Part shown: piece by piece, positions 25,386 through 33,674 of the stretch | How positions within the stretch are numbered: the stretch's first letter is position 1 | Layout: each line of letters begins with the position of its first letter | Assembly (NCBI GenBank): GCA_964385465.1 | Contig: CAYLPJ010000037.1 | Location: 4,229 to 68,228 of the forward strand | Reading direction: 5' to 3' | Source of the DNA: CAYLPJ01 sp964385465 | GTDB lineage: Bacteria > Planctomycetota > Phycisphaerae > SM23-33 | Length of the DNA: 64,000 nt | Made by a program: the position numbers and the translations under genes | Notes under the pieces: model-generated | What the model was told of the DNA's origin: nothing | Database searches by the model: none | What the model saw: the letters and a program-made list of their open reading frames with translations, nothing else

Positions 25386-26489
25386 TCAGAGGTTCGCCAG
25401 GCGGTGGGCGCGGTCGCTGGCGGCAAGGGAGTCGATCAGCTCGTCCATGTCCCCGTTCAGGACGTTCTGGAGGTTGAAGTTCGCGCCCTCTCCCCCGCCG
25501 CCCTTGAGGCGGTGATCCGTGCAGCGGTTCTGCGGGTAGTTGTACGTGCGGATTCGCTGGCTGCGGTCCCCCGAGCCGATCATGGTCTTCCGCGCGGCGG
25601 CTTCGGCGGCGTCACGCTGGGTCTTGAAGTGCTCGTAGACCCTCGCGGCCATGATTCGCCGGGCCTTCGCGCGGTTCTTGTGCTGGCTCTTCTCGTCGCG
25701 CATCGACACGGTGATGCCCGTCGGCAGGTGCTCCAGCTTGATCGCCGATTCGACCTTGTTGACGTTCTGCCCGCCGGGGCCGCTGGCGCGGCTGGTGTGC
25801 TCCAGCACGTCCTTGTCCCAGTCGATGTCGACTTCCACGTCCTCGGGCTCCGGCAGCACGGCCACGGTGGCGGCCGAGGTGTGAATCCGCCCCTGGCTCT
25901 CGGTCTTGGGGACGCGCTGCACGCGGTGCCCGCCGCCCTCGTAGCCCAGCCTGGACCAGACGTTCTCCCCGCGAATGTTGATCACCACCTCGCGGAAGCC
26001 GCCCATCTCCGTCGGGCTCGCCGAGAGGATCTCCAGCTTCCAGCCCTGGCGCTCGGCGTAGCGGCGGTACATGGTCAGCAGGTCGCCGGCAAACAGGGCG
26101 GCCTCCTCGCCGCCGGTGCCCGCGCGGATCTCGAGCATGACCGAGCCGATCTCGGCCTCGTCGCTCATGACCAGCAGGCCCTTGACGTCCTCGAAGGCCT
26201 CCTCGGCGCGGGATTCGAGGCTGTCCAGCTCGGCCTTCGCCAACTCGCGCATGTCCTCGTCGGCGTCCTCGTCCAGGATGGTCCGTGCCTCCCGCGCCTG
26301 CTCCAGGAGGTCGATGTACTCGCGGTAGGGCTCCACGATCTTGCCCAGCCGCGCGTGCTCTTTGGCCAGGGCCACGATCCGCGTGGGGTCCGAGGCGACC
26401 TCCGGATCGTTCATCTGCTCGCACGCCTCGCGGTAAAGGCGGTCGAGCTCGTCGAGCTTGGCCAGCAGAGGGTCCCGGGTGTCGGTCAT
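25386..26489 (-). CDS. prfA: Peptide chain release factor 1
   Basis: 367 residues, normal length. RF1 reads UAA and UAG stop codons and triggers peptide release. The GGQ motif is in ASGPGGQNVN near residue 239. The codon-reading tripeptide region reads RVPKTESQGRIHTS; the PxT form marks RF1 rather than RF2 (SPF). The acidic domain 1 (IRAGTGGEEAALFA) is intact. ATG 26489 is preferred over an in-frame TTG at 26501. It lies 105 bases downstream of rpmE in the same direction, an arrangement found in many bacteria. Confidence 0.97.
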   Translation of the reverse strand: MTDTRDPLLAKLDELDRLYREACEQMNDPEVASDPTRIVALAKEHARLGKIVEPYREYIDLLEQAREARTILDEDADEDMRELAKAELDSLESRAEEAFEDVKGLLVMSDEAEIGSVMLEIRAGTGGEEAALFAGDLLTMYRRYAERQGWKLEILSASPTEMGGFREVVINIRGENVWSRLGYEGGGHRVQRVPKTESQGRIHTSAATVAVLPEPEDVEVDIDWDKDVLEHTSRASGPGGQNVNKVESAIKLEHLPTGITVSMRDEKSQHKNRAKARRIMAARVYEHFKTQRDAAEAAARKTMIGSGDRSQRIRTYNYPQNRCTDHRLKGGGGEGANFNLQNVLNGDMDELIDSLAASDRAHRLANL

Positions 26490-26594
26490 GACATCTCGCA
26501 ACGCGTGGGGGTACGCGGGCCCGGGTCTCCGGGCAGACGAACGCCGACGGCCTGCGCGGAGGCATTCCGTCGGCGTAGGATGGTCGCGGAACAG

Positions 26595-26822
26595 CTACTT
26601 CTTCTTTTCGCGCTTCTTGAAGTAGTCGCCGCCGAACTTCTGCTTGAACTTCTCGACCCGCCCGGCCGCGTCCACGAACTTCTGCTTGCCGGTGTAGAAC
26701 GGATGGCATGCGGAGCAGATTTCCGTCTGGATGTCACCGCCGGTGGATTTGGTGGTGAAGGTGCTCCCGCAGGCGCACCGCACGTTCACTTCGTTGTACT
26801 CGGGATGGATCTTGTCTTTCAT
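26595..26822 (-). CDS. rpmE: 50S ribosomal protein L31, zinc form
   Basis: 75 residues. KDKIHPEYNEVNVRCACGSTF and EICSACHPFYTGKQKF identify L31. Cys16, Cys18, Cys36 and Cys39 make it the zinc-binding (C+) type. Lysine-rich C-terminus (KKREKKK). GGCGAGACC lies just upstream of ATG 26822. A promoter is visible 47 bases upstream, and prfA follows. Confidence 0.97.
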   Translation of the reverse strand: MKDKIHPEYNEVNVRCACGSTFTTKSTGGDIQTEICSACHPFYTGKQKFVDAAGRVEKFKQKFGGDYFKKREKKK

Positions 26823-26868
26823 GGTCTCGCCTCGCCCTGATGGGACGTCTGCATTCTCGGAATCCGGG

Positions 26869-26898
26869 AGTGTACCTCACGGCCCTCTCATCCGTCAA
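26869..26898 (-). promoter_or_regulatory. rpmE-prfA promoter
   Basis: On the minus strand TTGACG (26898-26893), 18 bases, TACACT (26874-26869). The expected start of transcription is about 40 bases before rpmE. Confidence 0.6.
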
Positions 26899-26961
26899 GG
26901 GCTCCGGGCCCGGAAAACGAGGCCCGCGGCGGAAGAGGTCGCGCCGCATCGGGGGGGCGGC

Positions 26962-27609
26962 TCACTTCAGCATGCCGCAGCTTCGCAGGTAGGCCTTGAT
27001 GCGCTCGATCTGGTGGCGTTGGGTCTGGGGGGGCTTGCGGCCGTCGAAGGGGAAGTGACGGACGATCATGCGATGGATGGCGTTGTTGGCCCAGACGCGG
27101 ACGTCAGGGTCGGGATCTTCGAGGGCGGCGACAAGCTCGGGCAGCGTGGAGGGGCGCTTCAACCGTGCCAGGCCTTTGGCGGCGCCGAGGCGGACCTTCG
27201 GCTCGGCGGCGTCCAGCAACGTCTTGGTCAGCACGCGAGGGTTGACCTCGGGGTCCTTGCCCAAGGCCTCGGCGGCCTCGCCCCGGGCCCCGGCGGGTAC
27301 GGACGTGTCGGCCACGAGGATCCGGAGGGCCTCCCGGCGGCGCTCGCTCCGCATCTTGCCGAGGCTGCGGACGGCCTTCACGGCCACCCAGTGATCCTCG
27401 TCCCGGGCGAGGTCCACGAGCGTCTCGACGGCCTGGTCGCTCTCTTCCTCGGCCAGGGCGGCCGCGGCAGCCTTGCGGCGCTCGGCGTCATCAGAAGCGG
27501 CGAGGTCATCGGCGGGCTCGCCCCGCCCGGCCCAAGCCCATAGACCCAGGGAGATCCCGGCAACCACGGCAGCGCCGACCAACACGAAGATCCAGAGGTG
27601 CTTTTGCAT
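26962..27609 (-). CDS. Membrane-anchored HEAT-repeat protein
   Basis: 215 residues. One N-terminal membrane helix (WIFVLVGAAVVAGISLGLWAW) is followed by four to five HEAT/PBS-lyase-like helical repeats (DHWVAVKAVRSLGKM, ARGEAAEALGKD, PKVRLGAAKGLARL, PDVRVWANNAIHRM). The repeats face outside the cytoplasm if the helix is a signal anchor. It ends with a distinctive HRMIVRHFPF...IERIKAYLRSCGMLK motif shared with the protein at 30040-30726. HEAT repeats bind proteins; the partner is unknown. It sits 31 bases after a pseudopilin-like gene and is probably co-transcribed. ATG 27609 is chosen over a GTG 18 bases earlier. Confidence 0.75.
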   Translation of the reverse strand: MQKHLWIFVLVGAAVVAGISLGLWAWAGRGEPADDLAASDDAERRKAAAAALAEEESDQAVETLVDLARDEDHWVAVKAVRSLGKMRSERRREALRILVADTSVPAGARGEAAEALGKDPEVNPRVLTKTLLDAAEPKVRLGAAKGLARLKRPSTLPELVAALEDPDPDVRVWANNAIHRMIVRHFPFDGRKPPQTQRHQIERIKAYLRSCGMLK

Positions 27610-27640
27610 CGGTGAATTCAACCCCACGACGAGAAGGGCG

Positions 27641-28684
27641 TCAAGGGTGCCACTTCTTGCCTTCCTCGTACTCGATCTCCAGCTCGTCGAGCGTCATCGC
27701 CTTGACGGACCCGCCGCAGGTCACGACGTTGGCCTTGCCCATGTGGCGGGGGCGGATGATGTCCTCGCGGAGTTCGTCCCACGTGTACTCCTCCGGATCA
27801 ACCACGAGATCGCCGGCGTCCATCAGCATGATCTGGTCCGGCCGCCATGTCTTCTCGCCCACCAGTGCGTTGATGCCATAGCTGCTGGGCGAGCCGATGA
27901 CGTATTCGACGGCGGGCGCGAGCTCCTCGCTGTTGTCCACGCCCCAGAGGTGGACGATCACCTTGTCGTCCTCGTCTTCGGGGCTGCCGCCCATGGGCAG
28001 CGGATTGAGCGGAGTTCCCTCGCCCTTCATGACCCAGTGACGGCTGTGCCCGGCGGGATAGCAGCCCGGTAGCGTCGGCTCGAACCGGACGGTGGTCCCG
28101 AACGTGATCAATACGGACGAGTCATTGTCGATGCCGATGAAGGCCTGGTTGTCGGCCACCTCGGGAATGCTGCCATCGGGCCAGCTCTCGCCCAGCGGCG
28201 TCTGGTCCACCCCCCCGGCGGGGTAGATCGCCCAGATCTGAGGGTCGCTCACCGGCGCGCCCGCCAGCAGGTCCTTGAGGAACGAGCAGTCGTAGTTGCC
28301 GGTACTGTTTGTGTGGTATTGCAGGATGTAGAAATCCGCCAGCCCCTGCTCCAGGGCGAACTGCGGGTCGATGTAGTTGCGGGGGGTCGCGTCCTCCATG
28401 CAGAAAAGGATCTCGGGGGACGCATTGGCCACTGCGCGGCCGGGCCAGGAGTAGCCCGTCGCCAGCGTGGTGGTCTCCCCGGTGTGCAGCGCCTGGGAGA
28501 TGCGATGGAGGTTCTGCTGGCAGGACGTCTTGCGCATCACGGCGTACACGCTGTGAAAATACGGCAGGAGCATCGCCGCCAGAAGCGCCAGCACGCCGAC
28601 GACGACCATCAACTCCGTCAGCGTGAACCCGGGCGCCCCGCGACGTCCGCCTTTCCGGCCGACTCCGACGTGTGTAACAGGCAT
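27641..28684 (-). CDS. Pseudopilin-like protein with prepilin leader
   Basis: 347 residues. GAPGFTLTELMVVVGVLALLAAMLLP is a type IV prepilin signal, cut after Gly with Glu5 conserved. The globular part is large (about 310 residues) as in planctomycete DUF1559-like pseudopilins. Near the C-terminus RPRHMGKANVVTCGGS fits the H-X9-DG motif with DG changed to GG. These proteins probably join a type II secretion or pilus-like assembly in the inner membrane. A paralogue lies directly upstream. ATG 28684 has GAGG about 7 bases before it. Confidence 0.82.
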   Translation of the reverse strand: MPVTHVGVGRKGGRRGAPGFTLTELMVVVGVLALLAAMLLPYFHSVYAVMRKTSCQQNLHRISQALHTGETTTLATGYSWPGRAVANASPEILFCMEDATPRNYIDPQFALEQGLADFYILQYHTNSTGNYDCSFLKDLLAGAPVSDPQIWAIYPAGGVDQTPLGESWPDGSIPEVADNQAFIGIDNDSSVLITFGTTVRFEPTLPGCYPAGHSRHWVMKGEGTPLNPLPMGGSPEDEDDKVIVHLWGVDNSEELAPAVEYVIGSPSSYGINALVGEKTWRPDQIMLMDAGDLVVDPEEYTWDELREDIIRPRHMGKANVVTCGGSVKAMTLDELEIEYEEGKKWHP

Positions 28685-28804
28685 CGCGCACCTCAATCCG
28701 TCACGCCCCCTTCACGACACCACCCGTACATCCTCTATGCCTATTCTATCGCCACGTACGGCCGGGTGAAAGCGCCGCCTTCGCGCCGTTGCGTCGGAGG
28801 GGCC

Positions 28805-29833
28805 CTACCGCTGGGCCTCGCGCCACGCGTCGCGCTCGAGCATCTCCTCCAGCTCCAGGACGGTGTAGCTGCGTACGCTCTGGCCGACGGTAACAGCGTT
28901 GACCTTCCCGAAATGCCGGGGAGCGAGGGGGTCCAGGTCGTTGGCCTGGTCGTCCAGCTCTGTCGAGACCACCACTTCGTTGGCGTCCATCAGCAGGATC
29001 TGCTCGGGGCGCCATCCCCGGGGGTGGATCGACGCGCTCATCCCGTAGCTGGTCGGCACGCCGGAGAGCCGCACGGGCGACCGGTCGTCCACTTCGTAGT
29101 TGCTCTTGCCCTTGAGGTACAGCAGCTCGCCGTCGGCCTCCGGAGGATTGGCCGGACCACGCTTGAGGAAGTGCTCGCTGCTGACGCTGGTGTCCGGGTT
29201 GCGCGGGTCGCCGCTGCCGAGACAGGAATCGAGCATCTCGATCGTGATCGTCGCACCGAGGGTGACCTTCAGGCAGACGCTGGCCTCGACGCCGACGACG
29301 TGCTGGTTGTCCTCGAGCTCGTCGGGATGCCAGCAGCAGTTGCACTGCTGGCCGTGGGCGCAGTGGCCGACCCACTTGTCCATGTGCACCTGGAAGTCCT
29401 CCACGGGTCGCCCGGCGAGGATATCCTCCAGGTAGGAGGCCGTCACCTTCCCGTCGTGGTGGTACTGGAGGATGTAGATGTTCTCGATGTCCCCGTGGGA
29501 GGCCTGGCGCTCCATGACGTCGTGGTCCTCGAGACACAGCAGGGACTCCGGGCTGCTGTAGGTCAGCGCGTGGGGCACCCAGTCCGCAGCGCCGGGAAGC
29601 ATCAGCGGGCGGTCCACCGTATTGCCATGCATCGCCTGGGCCAGCGACTTGAGGTTGTTCTTGCATCGCGTCGAGTGCACCGCCGCGTAGGTCTGCGAGA
29701 GGTACGGCAGCAGCATGGCCGCCAGCAGCGAGAGGACGGCGACGACGGCCATCAGCTCGACGAGCGTGAACCCCTCGGCCGGACGCGGACGGCGGGCCGA
29801 CATGATGGACGGTTGACAACGTCTCGGTCTCAT
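28805..29833 (-). CDS. Pseudopilin-like protein, paralogue
   Basis: 342 residues. After MRPRRCQPSIMSARRPRPAE comes the prepilin leader GFTLVELMAVVAVLSLLAAMLLP. The body contains several cysteines (NCCWHPDELED and others) and ends with APRHFGKVNAVTVGQS, a further degenerate form of H-X9-DG. It aligns by eye with the protein at 27641-28684 along its length, including ILQYH, LMDA and the terminal segment. ATG 29833 is chosen for a GGAG 7 bases upstream; ATG 29803 is possible. Probable role is in the same pseudopilus or pilus-like complex. Confidence 0.82.
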   Translation of the reverse strand: MRPRRCQPSIMSARRPRPAEGFTLVELMAVVAVLSLLAAMLLPYLSQTYAAVHSTRCKNNLKSLAQAMHGNTVDRPLMLPGAADWVPHALTYSSPESLLCLEDHDVMERQASHGDIENIYILQYHHDGKVTASYLEDILAGRPVEDFQVHMDKWVGHCAHGQQCNCCWHPDELEDNQHVVGVEASVCLKVTLGATITIEMLDSCLGSGDPRNPDTSVSSEHFLKRGPANPPEADGELLYLKGKSNYEVDDRSPVRLSGVPTSYGMSASIHPRGWRPEQILLMDANEVVVSTELDDQANDLDPLAPRHFGKVNAVTVGQSVRSYTVLELEEMLERDAWREAQR

Positions 29834-30039
29834 GCTCGCACTCCGTTGGCCTTGCGCTGCCGGCGGCAAAGCGGTGAGGCTAAGCGGTCTCAGATACGTT
29901 CGTTGCGGTTCCTGGGCCGGACGCGGCTCGTCTGGCAAGGCGGCCGAAGCAGGCGATGCCGTAGCATCGCCGATGCAGGCCAACGCGGCCAGGCGGGCCG
30001 GGGACCAGCAGGAACGCAACATAACGTATCTGAGGCCGT

Positions 30040-30726
30040 TTAGAGAACGCCGTGTCCGGCAAGGTACTTGCGAATGGCCTCGATCCTGTCTTTCTGCCCG
30101 GCCGGCGGGCGGGTTGCCCGGTAGGGGAACCGCACCACCACGAGTCTGTGAATCGCCGTGATTGCCCACGACCGCACGCGCGGGTCCGGGTCCTCGAGGG
30201 CCGCGACCAACTCCGAGGCCATCGCCTTGGCGGCTGCGGCATCCCGCGCCCGGTCGGCGATGCGTGCGAGGCCCTCGGCCGCTCCGGCCCGGACCTCGGG
30301 CACCTTCGCCGTGGTCAGCATCTCCGCCAGCGGCTCGGGGGCCGTGTCGGGCAGCCTTCCCATGGCCGCGGCGGCTTCGCCGCGTACCCGCGGACGCAAG
30401 CGGTCGCTCAGGGCCAGTCGCCGCAGGGCCTCGCCCGCGTCGGAGCCGCCCCCGCGAGCGAGGGCACGAACGGCCCGCACGGCCACGCGATCCTCGACAT
30501 CGCCGGCCAGGCGCTCAAGCAGCTCGCGCCCGGCCCGGCCGCCCTGCCGGCCGGCGAGAGCCACGGCCTCGACGCGGTCGGCCACGCTGGCGCTGCCGGC
30601 GAGTTCGTCGGCGTCGGCGGGGCCGGTCAGCAGCCAAAGCACCAGCGCGAGCAACCCGCCGGCCGCGACCACGCCGGCAAGCAGCAGCCACGGCCGTCGT
30701 TGCTGGGATGTGCTGCTCGTCGCCAT
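30040..30726 (-). CDS. Membrane-anchored HEAT-repeat protein, paralogue
   Basis: 228 residues. The membrane helix PWLLLAGVVAAGGLLALVLWLL precedes HEAT-like repeats (DRVAVRAVRALARG, PRVRGEAAAAMGRL, PEVRAGAAEGLARI, PRVRSWAITAIHRL). The C-terminus HRLVVVRFPY...DRIEAIRKYLAGHGVL matches that of the other HEAT protein in the window. It is upstream of the pseudopilin paralogue, separated by 206 bases. The long open frame continuing to 31353 runs into another gene's antisense and was not used; ATG 30726 starts the membrane helix properly. Confidence 0.75.
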   Translation of the reverse strand: MATSSTSQQRRPWLLLAGVVAAGGLLALVLWLLTGPADADELAGSASVADRVEAVALAGRQGGRAGRELLERLAGDVEDRVAVRAVRALARGGGSDAGEALRRLALSDRLRPRVRGEAAAAMGRLPDTAPEPLAEMLTTAKVPEVRAGAAEGLARIADRARDAAAAKAMASELVAALEDPDPRVRSWAITAIHRLVVVRFPYRATRPPAGQKDRIEAIRKYLAGHGVL

Positions 30727-30908
30727 GGGCGGGAAACGTTCCTTGCCGGCACGGGTCGCGCCTTGCGTGAAGCCGGCTGCATGCCTTTCTCGCCGCGCCT
30801 GAGCGACCACGCCAGCCCCGCACCGGGCCTGCCCGGCCGACACCGCGGGCGCAGCAAGCGATTCTATATTGATTGTACAGCGCGGCGACGGTGGGGGAAA
30901 CCCCCGTA

Positions 30909-31547
30909 TCAGTAGAGCATGCCGGTGAGCATGCGGACGATCTCGCCGGCACGGGGGGCGACGGCCACGAGGGGCGCGACCAGCATGGCCGCGGCGACGA
31001 GCAGCAGGGCCATCGCGGTCGGGGTGGTCTCGGCCTCGACGCGGGCGAGCCGAGCGGCGAGGGCGTTCTCGAACCGTCGGTGCAGTTCGGCGTCGCCGCC
31101 GGTCATGCGGACGGTGACGTTCCGCAGGAGGTGGAAATCGCGGACCTCCAGGGCCGCGCCGCTGTCCGGCAGCCGCCAGCGTCGTCCATCGCGGCGGGCA
31201 TCGAGGCCGGCGGCATCGAGGGCGCGGTCGACGGCGCGATCGGCCTCGGCGGGGGTGAGGTTGTAGAGCACCCACGTTCCCGGCCGAGGAGCCAGCAGCC
31301 ACAGCACGGCGGCGACCGCGGCGGCCAGGCCGACCGTCGCGGGCACGGACCAATGGAGGCTGAGCATCGGCAGCAGCAGCAGCGGGCCGAGGGCCAGCAG
31401 CAGGAGGGCGAAGTCCCGTCGTCCGGGCAGAAGCTGGGGGTGGCGGCGGGAGTTCAGCAGGCCCAGCGCGAGGAAGTACAGTGCCACCGGGATCAGCACG
31501 GCGGCGACCCTCACGTGCACGTCCAGATGTGCCAGGCCGGCGTTCAT
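30909..31547 (-). CDS. Four-helix membrane protein, unknown
   Basis: 212 residues. Three N-terminal membrane helices (VRVAAVLIPVALYFLALGLL, FALLLLALGPLLLLPML, VPATVGLAAAVAAVLWLL) are followed by a soluble domain of about 90 residues (LTPAEADRAVDRALDAAGLDARRDG onward) and a fourth helix near the end. No family recognised. It is last in a three-gene run, 15 bases after the DRR-repeat gene. Confidence 0.65.
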   Translation of the reverse strand: MNAGLAHLDVHVRVAAVLIPVALYFLALGLLNSRRHPQLLPGRRDFALLLLALGPLLLLPMLSLHWSVPATVGLAAAVAAVLWLLAPRPGTWVLYNLTPAEADRAVDRALDAAGLDARRDGRRWRLPDSGAALEVRDFHLLRNVTVRMTGGDAELHRRFENALAARLARVEAETTPTAMALLLVAAAMLVAPLVAVAPRAGEIVRMLTGMLY

Positions 31548-31562
31548 GGTCCTGCCTCGGCG

Positions 31563-31898
31563 CTACTTGATATCGGAAGGCTCGGCGACCTTCCGGTAAC
31601 CCAGCGCCTTCATCACGTCGAGCACTTCGGTCCAGGTCGGGAAGGGGCGCTTGTTGACGCGCTTGTACTCGTTCATCGCCATGAGGAACTCGAACTGCTC
31701 CTCGGTCATCTCGCCTTCTTCGGCGCTGCGGCGATCGTCGCTGCGGCGGCGCCCCGGGCCGCGGCGGCGGTCCAGGCCCGTCCGACGGTCGACGACGCTG
31801 CGTCGGTCGCCCTTACGGCGGTCGCTCTGGCGGCGTTCTTCGCCGGCGGGCGAGTCCGTCGGGGGGCTGTCGGCGTCCTGGCGATTCTCTTCGGTCAT
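31563..31898 (-). CDS. DRR-repeat small protein with conserved C-terminal segment
   Basis: 111 residues. The N-terminal half contains five Asp-Arg-Arg units in a row of charged repeats (SDRRKGDRRSVVDRR and onward), a disordered, highly charged stretch. The C-terminal half FEFLMAMNEYKRVNKRPFPTW and VMKALGYRKV looks folded and specific. Function unknown; the repeat type also occurs as linkers next to PilZ or response-regulator domains, but no such domain is here. GGAG lies 7 bases before ATG 31898. The middle gene of an operon. Confidence 0.7.
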   Translation of the reverse strand: MTEENRQDADSPPTDSPAGEERRQSDRRKGDRRSVVDRRTGLDRRRGPGRRRSDDRRSAEEGEMTEEQFEFLMAMNEYKRVNKRPFPTWTEVLDVMKALGYRKVAEPSDIK

Positions 31899-31949
31899 GG
31901 GCTCTCTCCGGGCCTTGCAGGGCCCTTGTGTCGCCGGCGGCAGCCGGGG

Positions 31950-32432
31950 TCAGAATCCGTCGTCCTCGTCCTCATCCTCGAGCTCGTCGAGGTCGTCGTC
32001 CTCGTCGCCGCCGAATAAGCCCTCCTCCTCGTCCTCATCATCGAGGAAGTCCTCGTCGGGCTCGTCGATCTCCGAGAGGTCGAACGTGTCGTCCTCTTCG
32101 TCCTCGTCCTCTTCGTCCTCTTCATCCAACTCGTCGAACTCCGAGAGGTCCTGGCGATCGGCGATGATCTCGCTGGCCTCGTCGAGCAGCGACTCCGGCA
32201 CGAGGACGGGCACGCCGTGCGTCATGCCCCGCTGCGCGGCGGCGACGTGCTCGGCGTCCATCTCCTCGATCACCTCGTCCTCCAGCCCGGCGCGGGCGGG
32301 GATGTCGTGGTCGTGGAGGAGTTCGCAATACTCGTCCGCCTCGTCCACGTGGCGAGCGAAAAAGGCCGGAACGTACTGGCTTTCCTCGGCTTCGAACGCA
32401 TCGGAGCCCGGGGTTTCGTCGTCGGCAGACAT
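31950..32432 (-). CDS. DUF2007-like protein with acidic tail
   Basis: 160 residues. Residues about 14-95 (YVPAFFARHVDEADEYCELLHDHDIPA...GVPVLVPESLLDEASEII) resemble the small ferredoxin-fold DUF2007 'putative signal transducing protein' domain. The last 60 residues are almost all Asp and Glu. First gene of a minus-strand operon with its own -10. AGGTGG lies 4 bases before ATG 32432. Confidence 0.65.
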   Translation of the reverse strand: MSADDETPGSDAFEAEESQYVPAFFARHVDEADEYCELLHDHDIPARAGLEDEVIEEMDAEHVAAAQRGMTHGVPVLVPESLLDEASEIIADRQDLSEFDELDEEDEEDEDEEDDTFDLSEIDEPDEDFLDDEDEEEGLFGGDEDDDLDELEDEDEDDGF

Positions 32433-32470
32433 GCACCACCTCGCGACTGCAGCGGCATCTCCTCAGCGGC

Positions 32471-32476
32471 ATTATA
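32471..32476 (-). promoter_or_regulatory. Perfect -10 element of the 32432-30909 operon
   Basis: TATAAT on the minus strand (plus strand ATTATA), 38 bases before the start codon. The -35 region 17 bases upstream (TACGTT) is poor, so an activator or another sigma factor may help. Confidence 0.5.
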
Positions 32477-32683
32477 GCAGTTCCATCTTCGGCAACGTAG
32501 GACGCGCGAATCAACAAAAAAGCCCATGGGCAGGGCACGCCGACGAAGCTCGAACAGGCAGTCCTTGTGTCTCGCCCGCGGATGGCCGATACTATCGAGG
32601 TTCTCAGGGCGCCTCATCGCGGGGCCGTCGCCGGAGCGTCGGACCCGCCGCACCGGGGCACGATGATCGTTGGAGACGCGCAC

Positions 32684-33646
32684 ATGATCCGTCCAGTCCT
32701 TCGACCCGCCACGGCGGCCCTGGCGGCGGTCATTCTGGCCGCCGCGGGCGGCTGCAACAGCAACGGCGGCTATCTCACGCCCGACCGTCTCGATAACGGT
32801 CTGGTCATCATCCTGCCCGGTATCGAGGGCGAAAGCGAGCTGAACCACAACATCCGACGCGGGCTCATCGCCGGCGGCGTCTACCGCGCCATGCCCATCC
32901 ACTCCTGGGGCCGCCCCATCCCCGGTCTGGGCATGATCGTCAACCAGATGGACGTGCTGGGCAACCGCCTGGCCGCCGTCACGGTCGCGAGGATGGTCAC
33001 CAACTACCAGGACTCCCACCCGGGCAAGCCCGTGCACATCGTCGGGCACAGCGGAGGCGGAGGGATCGCAGTATTCGCCGCCGAGGCCCTCCCGGCCGGT
33101 CGGCAGGTGGACGGGCTGGTCTTGCTGTCGGCGAGCATCTCCAGCGCGTACGACCTGACCAAGGCGTTGTCCCGCTGCCGCAAAGGCATCGTGAACTTCT
33201 ACAACCGCGACGACGGCGGGCTGCTGGGGGTGGGCACGACGATCTTCGGCAATGTCGACGGCATCCGCGGGCCGTCGGCGGGGTTGCTCGGGTTCGACCA
33301 GTTCGGCAAGCCCGGGGCCGGCAAGCTCTACCAGGTCCGCCTCAGCAGCTACCAGTCCGGCGGCGACCCCCATGCCTCGACCACGCGCGTGGGCTTCGTC
33401 TCCATGCACGTCGCGCCGTGGGTCCTCGCCAAGAGCTGGCCGACCGGCGCCCGCGTGAGCCGCCGGGCCGCCGCGGCGGCCCGGACAGCGCCGCCGCCCG
33501 AGCCCGAGCCGGCCTGCGAGCCGCCCGCGACAACGCGCCCGGCAGAGGACGAAAACGCCGGTGAGGACGGGAACGCCGACACCGAAGACGACGAAGAGCC
33601 CGGCGAACACGGCGCGGGTGAGACGGTGAAGGCCGCCATCGAGTAG
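32684..33646 (+). CDS. Lipoprotein alpha/beta-hydrolase
   Basis: 320 residues. The leader MIRPVLRPATAALAAVILAAAGGC ends in a lipobox-like AGGC with Cys24 for lipid attachment. The alpha/beta hydrolase fold shows LVIILPGIEGES near the oxyanion site and the nucleophile elbow GHSGGGG with Ser123. A likely catalytic His is in GFVSMHVAPW. It is probably an esterase or lipase on the outer side of a membrane. The last 45 residues are a Pro/Glu/Asp-rich disordered tail. ATG 32684 is chosen because the lipobox then lies at a normal distance and GGAG is 9 bases upstream. Confidence 0.78.
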   Translation: MIRPVLRPATAALAAVILAAAGGCNSNGGYLTPDRLDNGLVIILPGIEGESELNHNIRRGLIAGGVYRAMPIHSWGRPIPGLGMIVNQMDVLGNRLAAVTVARMVTNYQDSHPGKPVHIVGHSGGGGIAVFAAEALPAGRQVDGLVLLSASISSAYDLTKALSRCRKGIVNFYNRDDGGLLGVGTTIFGNVDGIRGPSAGLLGFDQFGKPGAGKLYQVRLSSYQSGGDPHASTTRVGFVSMHVAPWVLAKSWPTGARVSRRAAAAARTAPPPEPEPACEPPATTRPAEDENAGEDGNADTEDDEEPGEHGAGETVKAAIE

Positions 33647-33674
33647 CGGCGGAAACGGGGCGATGCGGTCGCGG

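Noticed and set aside
30727..31353. Extension of the HEAT protein at its N-terminus
   Set aside because: The extension lies partly antisense to the neighbouring membrane-protein operon's intergenic space and coding end, and removes the signal anchor from the N-terminus.
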